Source: an uncultured Eubacterium sp. (GTDB taxonomy: Bacteria > Bacillota_A > Clostridia > Lachnospirales > Lachnospiraceae). Taken from it: DNA of 13,081 bases. The stretch is from the NCBI GenBank assembly GCA_948560485.1, contig CAOXUF010000037.1:1-13081 (forward strand). The letters are read 5' to 3'. The notes under the pieces are model-generated. The model did not search any database. It was not told the DNA's origin and saw only the letters and a list, made by a program, of their open reading frames with translations. The translations under genes were made by a program, and so were the position numbers. Below are positions 8,020-13,081 of this stretch, piece after piece. The number at the start of each line of letters is the position of its first letter. Position 1 is the first letter of the stretch.

Positions 8020-9129
8020 TTATTTTAATTTAAAATTCATAAATACCGGCTGATGATCCGAATAAGCATAACCTGTATCTACTATTTGATAACCTTTTAA
8101 TTCCACATTATCTGAAATAATAAATCCGTCTAATATACATACATAAGTTTTTCCCGGAATGTATTCTGTATCATTATTTCTATTAGACTCCGGCATTTTC
8201 TCCATTGTTTCCTTATCTAATTCATCCATAGCAAATTTAACGCCCTTCGGCATTTTACTTCTAGGAAACGGAAATGCCCAGCTCTCACAGTTCTCACTGT
8301 CTTTTTCATCTGCTTCTAAATCGTGATTAAAATCACCCCCACAGATAATGTAATTTCCTTTTTCAATTTCCTTTTTTATGTCTCCAAACAACATTTTCAG
8401 CTGTCCTTCGCGTATTTCATCACTATTTCCATAAGCAGATAAATGAACATTTATTAAAACTAATTCTTTACCATTTTCTACCTTGATACGATTGATTGCA
8501 TAACATCTGTCTAAATCAAGAAATTTTGAAAATCCTGTCGATATAGGAAGACTTCTTCGCAGACAATCCGTTATTTTATATTTTGAGTAAGATGCAATTC
8601 CCGAATAAGAAGCTCCTATTGGTTCATTAAATGGATAAAATAAATATGCTGAATCGTAATTTACTGCGAAGGTCTCATAGTAATTGTTAAAGATTTTCGT
8701 TATCAGATTTTCCTGATTAACATGATAACTTCTTGTGGAATCTCTGTCCACCTCCTGAAACATCATAAAATCAGGCTCATATTTTAGTGCCAATCCTGCT
8801 GCACCTTTGATTGCATTTGCACCACTCTCGCCACTATAACATCTGGAGTACTTACCTCCATCCATAAAAAAACTATAATCCGGCAGATATGCTCCAAAAC
8901 CCACATTGTAAGTTCCTACTGTATAGGTTTTATTTATAGGCATCTGACTGCTGTCGAAGTCTGCTGACTGCTGCTTTGGTAAATTTACTGTTAATTTTTG
9001 ATTATCATCTATTCTTCTATATGATAAAAAAACATATGCAAGGTAGATTATAACAATGGATAAAAATACTGCAAAAATTATACCTATTGCTTTGATAATT
9101 GTTTGAATCCTCTGTTTATTGTCAGCCAT
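8020..9129 (-). CDS. Membrane-anchored endonuclease/exonuclease/phosphatase (EEP) family protein
   Basis: 369 residues. One N-terminal transmembrane segment (about 13-37) is preceded by basic residues (K5, R7, K13) and followed by an EEP-fold domain (about 68-369), so the catalytic part should face outside the cell. The family's metal and phosphoesterase residues are all visible: YNVGF with N75, QEVD with E126, INVHLS with H229, GGDFNHD with D266 and N268, and SDHQP with D358-H359. Members include DNase I-like nucleases, sphingomyelinases and lipid phosphatases; the substrate cannot be told from this sequence. The start has AGGAG 9 bases upstream. It is first in a two-gene operon with the S1-domain protein and has its own promoter at 9168-9196. 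The active site looks complete, so I expect a working enzyme. Confidence 0.9.
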   Translation of the reverse strand: MADNKQRIQTIIKAIGIIFAVFLSIVIIYLAYVFLSYRRIDDNQKLTVNLPKQQSADFDSSQMPINKTYTVGTYNVGFGAYLPDYSFFMDGGKYSRCYSGESGANAIKGAAGLALKYEPDFMMFQEVDRDSTRSYHVNQENLITKIFNNYYETFAVNYDSAYLFYPFNEPIGASYSGIASYSKYKITDCLRRSLPISTGFSKFLDLDRCYAINRIKVENGKELVLINVHLSAYGNSDEIREGQLKMLFGDIKKEIEKGNYIICGGDFNHDLEADEKDSENCESWAFPFPRSKMPKGVKFAMDELDKETMEKMPESNRNNDTEYIPGKTYVCILDGFIISDNVELKGYQIVDTGYAYSDHQPVFMNFKLK

Positions 9130-9167
9130 AAAGCCGCACTCCTTTTTAATGTACTTTGTCTATGCAT

Positions 9168-9196
9168 ATTATAGTCATTTTTTTAATTATGCACAA
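9168..9196 (-). promoter_or_regulatory. Sigma-A-type promoter for the EEP/S1 operon
   Basis: On the minus strand a perfect TATAAT (-10, at 9168-9173) lies 17 bases after TTGTGC (-35, 9191-9196, three of six consensus bases). It is 39 bases upstream of the EEP gene start. The optimal spacing and perfect -10 make it a good candidate despite the weak -35. Confidence 0.65.
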
Positions 9197-9222
9197 TAAA
9201 AATAAAGGTGTTATTATTATGC

Positions 9223-9621
9223 TCATGATAATGGATTTTCCAAATCATTAATAGCAACTGCATCAGAAACATTTAAAAGTCCTGTAACCGGACGAATCAA
9301 TAAGGAATAGTCAATACGATAAATTCCTCGTGTATTAACTATTGTTTTTGCTGTATTAGGGGTAAATAAAAAGTCACCTGACTGATATACAAGTAAAAAC
9401 TTAACATTTTCTTCCGGTTCAACATCTTGAAATCCTCCTTGCATTACAGCATTAAAATATGCTGGTTCTATTCCTTTTCCAGGTGGTCCCTGTGGTCCAG
9501 CTGGACCCATTTCTCCACGTGATCCGGTTTCCTCTTTAGGTCCACGTGGGCCAATCTCTCCTTGAGGTCCGGCGGGACCTTCACAACAACAATCACAACA
9601 CAATTTATGGCGATTACTCAT
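9223..9621 (-). CDS. Short collagen-like (Gly-X-Y) surface protein, probably spore-associated, C-terminally shortened
   Basis: A 132-residue protein as called here. I place the start at 9621 because AAAGGA lies 6 bases before it; an upstream in-frame ATG at 9639 (138 residues) has no ribosome binding site. The head is Cys-rich (CCDCCC). Then come twelve Gly-X-Y triplets (GPAGPQGEIGPRG and on), with the sixth starting with Glu instead of Gly. The C-terminal part, with beta-rich signatures such as GIYRIDYSLLIRP, resembles the start of the C1q/TNF-like trimerisation domain that follows the collagen stalk in BclA-type exosporium proteins. It stops about 75 residues after the stalk, shorter than I would expect for that domain (about 130). 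The family forms trimeric stalks on spores or cell surfaces. No signal peptide is visible, as is usual for exosporium proteins loaded from the mother cell. It may be decaying or a short natural variant. Confidence 0.75.
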   Translation of the reverse strand: MSNRHKLCCDCCCEGPAGPQGEIGPRGPKEETGSRGEMGPAGPQGPPGKGIEPAYFNAVMQGGFQDVEPEENVKFLLVYQSGDFLFTPNTAKTIVNTRGIYRIDYSLLIRPVTGLLNVSDAVAINDLENPLS

Positions 9622-9627
9622 TTGTTT

Positions 9628-9633
9628 TCCTTT
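9628..9633 (-). promoter_or_regulatory. Ribosome binding site deciding the collagen-like gene start
   Basis: AAAGGA sits 6 bases before ATG 9621, while the two upstream in-frame ATGs (9639, 9636) have only AT-rich sequence before them. This supports the shorter product. Confidence 0.65.
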
Positions 9634-9645
9634 CATCATACAATA

Positions 9646-9685
9646 TATTTTATGTGTATAAATTAATAATTGTAAAAAATGTCAA
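9646..9685 (-). promoter_or_regulatory. Candidate promoter of the collagen-like gene (possible sigma-K type)
   Basis: On the minus strand CATAAAATA (9654-9646) matches the mother-cell sigma-K -10 pattern CATAnnnTA, and an AC pair lies 17 bases upstream (9673-9672), matching the minimal sigma-K -35. The same stretch has TTGACA (9685-9680) but no good sigma-A -10 at the right distance. A sigma-K promoter would fit late sporulation expression of a spore-surface protein. The motif is short and the region AT-rich, so chance is possible. Confidence 0.35.
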
Positions 9686-9701
9686 AAAAACACTATTAAT
9701 A

Positions 9702-9740
9702 AAAAATTTCTGCTATCATGGTAAGATAGCAGAAATTTTT
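9702..9740. terminator. Perfect 16-bp stem terminator, usable from both strands
   Basis: AAAAATTTCTGCTATC (9702-9717) and its exact complement (9725-9740) flank a 7-base loop. The A/T ends give a U-tract on either strand (six T on the minus strand). It isolates the collagen-like gene from transcription arriving from the decayed region and lysS. Confidence 0.88.
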
Positions 9741-9939
9741 CAAGGAAATTACTCTCTATAACTTCTTTATTTAACTGTTTCATTTTCGAAACGAAATCGG
9801 TCATATTGATATAGTCTACGACAACACCCACATTTTTGAAGTCTAAGTCAAGACTCTCACTCCATCATCTGTGATTAGAGTATAGTATGTTTCAGCGTTT
9901 TCTTGTAACTTGCGGATAAACAAAGACCTTAAAAGACAT
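9741..9939 (-). pseudogene. Decayed coding frame, unidentified (frameshifted)
   Basis: From ATG 9939 the minus strand reads MSFKVFVYPQVTRKR and then a TGA. One frame over it continues as AETYYTLITDDGVRVL, then returns to the first frame as LDFKNVGVVVDYINM and TDFVSKMKQLNKEVIE. The pieces join into protein-like sequence only if two opposite one-base shifts are assumed, which indicates a broken gene. The end is approximate: the open frame runs on through the terminator stem to a stop at 9682, which is unlikely to be original. I do not recognise the family. Together with the neighbouring broken frame it suggests a relic of an integrated element. Confidence 0.5.
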
Positions 9940-9967
9940 TATACTCCAAGTTCCTAAACTTTATATA

Positions 9968-10195
9968 TTAATCTATTTTCTTGACTGGTCTGACATATTT
10001 CCAAAAGCGTTTACAATCGTGGTAGAAATAAAACACTCTACCCTGAGTAATATCTAATTCGTAACCGCTTTTTGCATAATCAAACTCTTACATTGCCTTT
10101 TCAATCTCGGCTTCAACCGCCTGGTTTTCGGTTTCAAAATCAAATGCTCCGTGTTCAAAAACAATACTTTGAATACTTTTTTGCCATTCAAACAA
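9968..10195 (-). pseudogene. Small gene remnant with internal stop codon, unidentified
   Basis: A perfect AGGAGG (10210-10205) precedes a TTG start by 9 bases. The frame reads LFEWQKSIQSIVFEHGAF and on for 35 codons, hits TAA at 10090-10088, then continues in the same frame for 39 protein-like codons (with YELDITQGRVFYFYHDCKRF) to a proper TAA at 9970-9968. The amino acid composition on both sides of the internal stop is natural (Trp, Phe, Tyr, charged residues), so this looks like one 75-codon gene disabled by a nonsense change. A 35-residue peptide could still be made. A GTG-started frame over the same bases (10248-10054) is an out-of-frame shadow. I do not recognise the family. Confidence 0.55.
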
Positions 10196-10204
10196 CTTTT
10201 CGCA

Positions 10205-10210
10205 CCTCCT
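10205..10210 (-). promoter_or_regulatory. Strong ribosome binding site ahead of the broken TTG-start gene
   Basis: A full AGGAGG consensus at ideal spacing (9 bases) before TTG 10195 shows that the downstream broken frame was once a translated gene and fixes its start. Confidence 0.6.
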
Positions 10211-10282
10211 CTTAGACTGATATATTCATTATACTTATTAGAATACACTTTTACTTGATTTGCTTTGCGTATTTTTCAATGC

Positions 10283-10315
10283 AAACGGGCAATTCCGCTA
10301 TGGAACTGCCCGTTT
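10283..10315 (-). terminator. 14-bp hairpin, probable terminator or structured leader
   Basis: The arms AAACGGGCAATTCC and GGAACTGCCCGTTT enclose a 5-base loop. On the plus strand one position is an A-C mismatch, but in the minus-strand RNA the same position is a G-U pair, so the structure is complete only in the minus direction. The U-tract after it is short (TTT). It is the only strong hairpin between lysS and the decayed genes, so it may end the greA-lysS transcript, or it may belong to the decayed element. Confidence 0.5.
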
Positions 10316-10441
10316 ATTCCGTAAATTATGCAATTTTTTCATCCCTGTACAAAATCCTGCACCATTTGATGTAAGTTTTATATAAAAATGTATTTTTCAG
10401 CGTTCTTCAAAGTCCGCAAACCCGCATAAATACTGGCTTTC

Positions 10442-11986
10442 TTAATCCAACTTCTTCATTGTCGGGAACAATAATACATCCCTAATCGCCTGTGAATCTG
10501 TAAGCAGCATACACATTCTGTCAATACCAAATCCGATGCCTCCTGTAGGCGGCATTCCGATTTCCAATGCATTCATAAAGTCCTCATCTGTTGTATTTGC
10601 TTCCTCATCACCTAATGCCAGCAACTCTTCCTGAGCCTTAAATCTTTCTCTCTGGTCAATTGGATCATTAAGCTCTGAATAAGCGTTTGCCATTTCCCAT
10701 CCGTTCATGAAAAATTCAAATCTTTCAACATACTCCGGATTCTCCGGTTTCTTCTTTGTCAAAGGAGAAATCTCAATCGGATGATCCATAATAAATGTAG
10801 GCTGAACCAGATGTTCCTCTACAAATTCTTCAAAAAATAAGTTTAAAATATCACCCTTCTTATGATGCTCTTCAAATTCTATATGATGCTCTTTTGCAAG
10901 TTCTTTTGCCTGCTCAACTGTCTCTACTTCATTCCAGTCAACACCTGCATATTTCTTCACTGCATCTACCATTGTAAGTCTTTCAAATGGCTTGCTTAAG
11001 TCCATCTCAATACCATTATAAACAATCTTTGCGCTTCCGCATACAGCCTCTGCCAAATGTCTGTAAAGATTTTCTGTCAAATCCATCATTCCGTTATAAT
11101 CAGTATATGCCTGATATAATTCCATCAATGTAAATTCCGGATTATGTCTTGTATCTACACCTTCGTTACGGAATACTCTTCCAATCTCATATACCTTTTC
11201 AAGACCACCAACAATCAGTCTCTTAAGATAAAGTTCCAAAGAAATACGGAGCTTTACATCTTCATCTAATGCATTAAAATGAGTCTCAAAAGGACGGGCT
11301 GCTGCACCACCTGCATTATGAACGAGCATTGGTGTTTCAACTTCCATAAATCCCTGTCCGTCTAAGTATCTGCGAATCTCACTGATAATCTTAGAACGCT
11401 TAACAAATACTTCCTTTGCTTCCTGATTCATAATCAAATCTAAATATCTCTGACGATATCTTAAATCTGTATTTGTAAGACCATGGTGCTTTTCTGGAAG
11501 AATCTGAAGACTCTTTGTAAGAAGAGTAACTTCTGTTGCATGAATACTCATCTCTCCAGTCTTTGTCTTGAATGGATATCCCTTGATACCTACAATATCA
11601 CCAATATCCATTTTCTTAAAATCTTTATATTCATCAAAAGGTTCTTCGCAAATTTCGTTTCTAGCCACATAGACCTGAATATTTCCTTCTAAATCCTGAA
11701 CATTACAAAAAGATGCCTTACCCATAACACGCTTTAACATAATACGTCCTGCAATAGACACTAATTTCGCCGGGTCTTTTACAAGCTTACCTTCCTCGTC
11801 ATGTTCTGCTTCTAATACATCAAAATTATTCTTAATATCCATACTATGATGTTTCACATCATACTTTGTTATCTGAAACGGATCCTTTCCTCTCTCCTGC
11901 AAATCTACCAACTTTTCACGGCGGACCTTTAACAACTGCTTTTCGTCTACCTGTGGCTGATTATTCTTATTATTCTGCTCTGCCAT
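10442..11986 (-). CDS. lysS: Lysyl-tRNA synthetase, class II
   Basis: 514-residue cytoplasmic enzyme that charges tRNA-Lys with lysine using ATP. I choose ATG 11986 because AGGAG lies 7 bases before it; an upstream in-frame TTG (12001) overlaps that site and would be a poorer start. The N-terminal OB-fold anticodon-binding domain covers about 75-160 (SIAGRIMLKRVMGKASF). The class II core follows: motif 1 around FMEVETPMLVHNAGGAAARP (213-232), motif 2 with FRNEGVDTRHNPEFTLME (272-289) and motif 3 with GIGFGIDRM (483-491) followed by VLLFPTMK. These are the LysRS hallmarks, and the length is normal. It starts 26 bases after greA on the same strand and is very likely co-transcribed with it. Nothing looks damaged. 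Confidence 0.97.
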   Translation of the reverse strand: MAEQNNKNNQPQVDEKQLLKVRREKLVDLQERGKDPFQITKYDVKHHSMDIKNNFDVLEAEHDEEGKLVKDPAKLVSIAGRIMLKRVMGKASFCNVQDLEGNIQVYVARNEICEEPFDEYKDFKKMDIGDIVGIKGYPFKTKTGEMSIHATEVTLLTKSLQILPEKHHGLTNTDLRYRQRYLDLIMNQEAKEVFVKRSKIISEIRRYLDGQGFMEVETPMLVHNAGGAAARPFETHFNALDEDVKLRISLELYLKRLIVGGLEKVYEIGRVFRNEGVDTRHNPEFTLMELYQAYTDYNGMMDLTENLYRHLAEAVCGSAKIVYNGIEMDLSKPFERLTMVDAVKKYAGVDWNEVETVEQAKELAKEHHIEFEEHHKKGDILNLFFEEFVEEHLVQPTFIMDHPIEISPLTKKKPENPEYVERFEFFMNGWEMANAYSELNDPIDQRERFKAQEELLALGDEEANTTDEDFMNALEIGMPPTGGIGFGIDRMCMLLTDSQAIRDVLLFPTMKKLD

Positions 11987-11993
11987 TTTACTG

Positions 11994-11998
11994 CTCCT
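11994..11998 (-). promoter_or_regulatory. Ribosome binding site deciding the lysS start
   Basis: AGGAG, 7 bases before ATG 11986. It overlaps the codons of the alternative TTG start at 12001, which therefore cannot use it. Confidence 0.75.
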
Positions 11999-12012
11999 CA
12001 ATCTATCGTATT

Positions 12013-12501
12013 TTACTTTCTTGTCTTAATATCGATTACTTTGTATTTAGAAACGACTTCGCCCATCTCTACTTCCACTACATCGCCTATTTCATGTCCG
12101 ATTAATGCCATTCCTAATGGAGATTCATTTGAAATCTTTCCTTTTAAACTATTTGTCTGTGTAGAACCTACAATACTAAATTCCAATTCTTCATCATATT
12201 CTAAATCATGGATTACGATATGGCATCCAACACTTATCCTTGTATCATCTACATCATCTTCCCCGACAACTTCTACATTTTTAAGGATTTTTTCGATTTC
12301 TTCAATACGAGCCTCAATATCTCTCTGCTCATCTTTTGCAGCATCATACTCAGCATTTTCTGATAAATCGCCCTGTTCTCTAGCTTCTTTAATCTTCTGA
12401 GCTACTTCCTTACGTTTATTTAACTTTAAATCCTCTAACTCAGCCTCAAGTTCCTGCAGGCCTGCATAGGTAAGTATATTTTTCTTTGTGCTATCTGCCA
12501 T
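12013..12501 (-). CDS. greA: Transcription elongation factor GreA
   Basis: 162-residue factor that enters the secondary channel of RNA polymerase and stimulates cleavage of backtracked transcripts. I choose ATG 12501, which has GGAGG 8 bases upstream; an in-frame TTG at 12516 overlaps that site. The N-terminal antiparallel coiled coil covers about 12-77, with the family tip sequence GDLSENAEYDAAKDEQ (44-59). D45 and E48 correspond to the acidic tip residues that hold the catalytic Mg in E. coli GreA (D41, E44). The C-terminal FKBP-like domain covers about 85-162, with NESPLGMALIGHEIGD. Length is normal for the family. It is the first gene of a greA-lysS unit with its own promoter at 12546-12574. 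Confidence 0.97.
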   Translation of the reverse strand: MADSTKKNILTYAGLQELEAELEDLKLNKRKEVAQKIKEAREQGDLSENAEYDAAKDEQRDIEARIEEIEKILKNVEVVGEDDVDDTRISVGCHIVIHDLEYDEELEFSIVGSTQTNSLKGKISNESPLGMALIGHEIGDVVEVEMGEVVSKYKVIDIKTRK

Positions 12502-12509
12502 TGTTACTT

Positions 12510-12514
12510 CCTCC
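12510..12514 (-). promoter_or_regulatory. Ribosome binding site deciding the greA start
   Basis: GGAGG, 8 bases before ATG 12501. It overlaps the alternative TTG start at 12516, ruling that start out. Confidence 0.75.
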
Positions 12515-12545
12515 AATCAACACTCTATCAAAAGTTTTACACTTT

Positions 12546-12574
12546 ATAATAGCAGGGCAAAGCATTATTGTCAA
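12546..12574 (-). promoter_or_regulatory. Near-consensus sigma-A promoter for greA-lysS
   Basis: On the minus strand TTGACA (12574-12569, perfect -35) is followed after exactly 17 bases by TATTAT (12551-12546, five of six -10 bases). It lies 45 bases upstream of the greA start, in the 136-base gap after the dus stop, and should give strong housekeeping expression of greA and lysS independent of dus. Confidence 0.88.
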
Positions 12575-12637
12575 CCAATACACCTTTATTAATGGGCATT
12601 TCGTCCCTGCATATATACAACTTTTGTAGATTTTTTT

Positions 12638-13060
12638 CTATAATCTGTCATCTAGTAATTTTTGCAATTCGTCCCAGCTTTCCATTTCATTACATTTACG
12701 CCGCAGTTCTGCTGAATGTGGCAGTCCCCCGGTATACCATGCAATGTGCTTACGCATTTCATGAACTCCGGTAAATTCCCCTTTACACGCAATTAACATC
12801 TGTGCATGTTTCAAGATCATCACTTTAATTTCCTGCGATGTAGGCTTGTCTATCAGTTCTCCCGTTTTCAGATATTCATTAATCTGCTTAAATATCCATG
12901 GATTTCCACGTGCCGCCCTGCCTACCATCAGTCCGTCACATCCGGTATATTCTTTCATAGCTTTTGCATCCTGCGGTGTAAAAATATCTCCGTTTCCAAT
13001 AACCGGAATACCTACTGCTTCTTTCACTGCTTTAATAATATCCCAGTCTGCCTTGCAGCT
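12638..13060 (-). CDS. dus: tRNA-dihydrouridine synthase (DusB-like), C-terminal part only
   Basis: The last 140 codons of an FMN enzyme that reduces specific uridines in tRNA to dihydrouridine using NADPH. Visible signatures are ADWDIIKAVKEAVGIPVIGN (end of the TIM barrel), GNGDI and GLMVGRAARGNPWIF (FMN phosphate-binding region), and MRKHIAWYTGGLP in the C-terminal helical tRNA-binding domain. The N-terminal part with the catalytic Cys is missing because the contig ends here; family members are about 320 residues. The GTG at 13027 is internal, not a start. The frame stays open through the adapter bases 13061-13081, which would add the false residues YTTLFRS. The dus-greA-lysS order is common in clostridia. 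DusB rather than another Dus class is likely but not certain. Confidence 0.93.
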   Translation of the reverse strand, partial: SCKADWDIIKAVKEAVGIPVIGNGDIFTPQDAKAMKEYTGCDGLMVGRAARGNPWIFKQINEYLKTGELIDKPTSQEIKVMILKHAQMLIACKGEFTGVHEMRKHIAWYTGGLPHSAELRRKCNEMESWDELQKLLDDRL

Positions 13061-13081
13061 AGATCGGAAGAGCGTCGTGTA
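13061..13081. other. Illumina TruSeq adapter sequence, not genomic
   Basis: The final 21 bases begin AGATCGGAAGAGCGTCGTGT, the standard Illumina adapter read-through sequence. They are a library artefact left at the contig end and should be trimmed. Adjacent bases may also be low quality. Confidence 0.97.

Larger units (their letters stand above)
9741..10441. other. About 700 bases without an intact gene; decayed mobile-element-like segment
   Basis: Between the lysS stop and the terminator at 9702-9740 there is no intact gene. It holds, on the minus strand, a hairpin (10283-10315), a short frame interrupted by TAG (10342-10238), a frame with a strong ribosome binding site but an internal TAA (10195-9968), and a frameshifted frame (9939-9741). 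Two 15-base direct repeats with one mismatch lie at 9885-9899 and 10390-10404. Several broken small genes side by side in one orientation look like a relic of an integrative element or phage. No integrase or transposase sequence is left to prove it. No terminator close behind lysS was found other than the hairpin. Confidence 0.5.

Noticed and set aside
9223..9250. Hairpin at the stop of the collagen-like gene as a terminator
   Set aside because: Only about five A/T pairs can form and there is no U-tract, so it is too weak to call.
10054..10248. GTG-started 64-codon minus-strand frame
   Set aside because: It has no ribosome binding site before GTG, and the AGGAGG inside it serves the TTG-start frame. 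Its Lys/Leu-rich composition is that of an out-of-frame reading.
12041..12400. Plus-strand open frame of about 119 codons opposite greA
   Set aside because: Ser/Ile/Pro-rich antisense shadow of greA without a ribosome binding site or any family resemblance.
12610..12640. Terminator behind dus
   Set aside because: AGATT/AATCT gives a stem of only 5 A/T-rich pairs with no following U-tract. The dus transcript may read into greA.

Overview
The window looks like low-GC Firmicutes DNA, most likely from an anaerobic, spore-forming gut clostridium of the Lachnospiraceae type. The reasons are the AT-rich composition, strong AGGAG-type ribosome binding sites, the dus-greA-lysS gene order, a very large secreted multidomain chitinase with Thr/Pro/Lys linkers, and a collagen-like Gly-X-Y protein of the kind found on spore surfaces. 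Every supported gene is read from the minus strand. I cannot name the genus from sequence alone.

Reading along the minus strand, from right to left: (i) 13060-10442 is a housekeeping block, with the 3' part of a tRNA-dihydrouridine synthase gene, then greA and lysS. greA and lysS are 26 bases apart and share a near-consensus sigma-A promoter at 12546-12574. (ii) 10441-9741 holds no intact gene. It contains a hairpin and decayed coding frames with in-frame stops and frameshifts, probably the remnant of a mobile element. It ends at a perfect 16-bp stem terminator. (iii) 9621-9223 is a short collagen-like gene with an interrupted Gly-X-Y tract and an apparently shortened C-terminal domain. (iv) 9129-7240 is a two-gene operon with its own promoter: a membrane-anchored endonuclease/exonuclease/phosphatase-fold enzyme, followed 27 bases later by a two-S1-domain RNA-binding protein. 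(v) 7101-1318 is a 1927-residue secreted chitinase carrying three separate GH18 catalytic domains, a chitin-binding module, fibronectin-III-like modules and a very basic C-terminal domain, closed by a textbook terminator. (vi) 1086-1 is the 5' part of a secreted subtilisin-family (S8) protease, which runs off the left edge before the catalytic serine.

Functionally, the left half is an export-oriented region (chitinase, protease, surface nuclease-like enzyme, collagen-like protein) that fits a cell degrading polymers from diet, fungi or neighbouring cells. The right half is core translation and transcription machinery.

The last 21 bases (13061-13081) match the Illumina TruSeq adapter and are not genomic. 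They happen to stay in frame with the dus reading frame, so an automatic gene call would add seven spurious residues. I found no convincing new defence or RNA system. The best leads are the tri-catalytic chitinase, the decayed element next to lysS, the damaged collagen-like gene and a few possible operator sequences.
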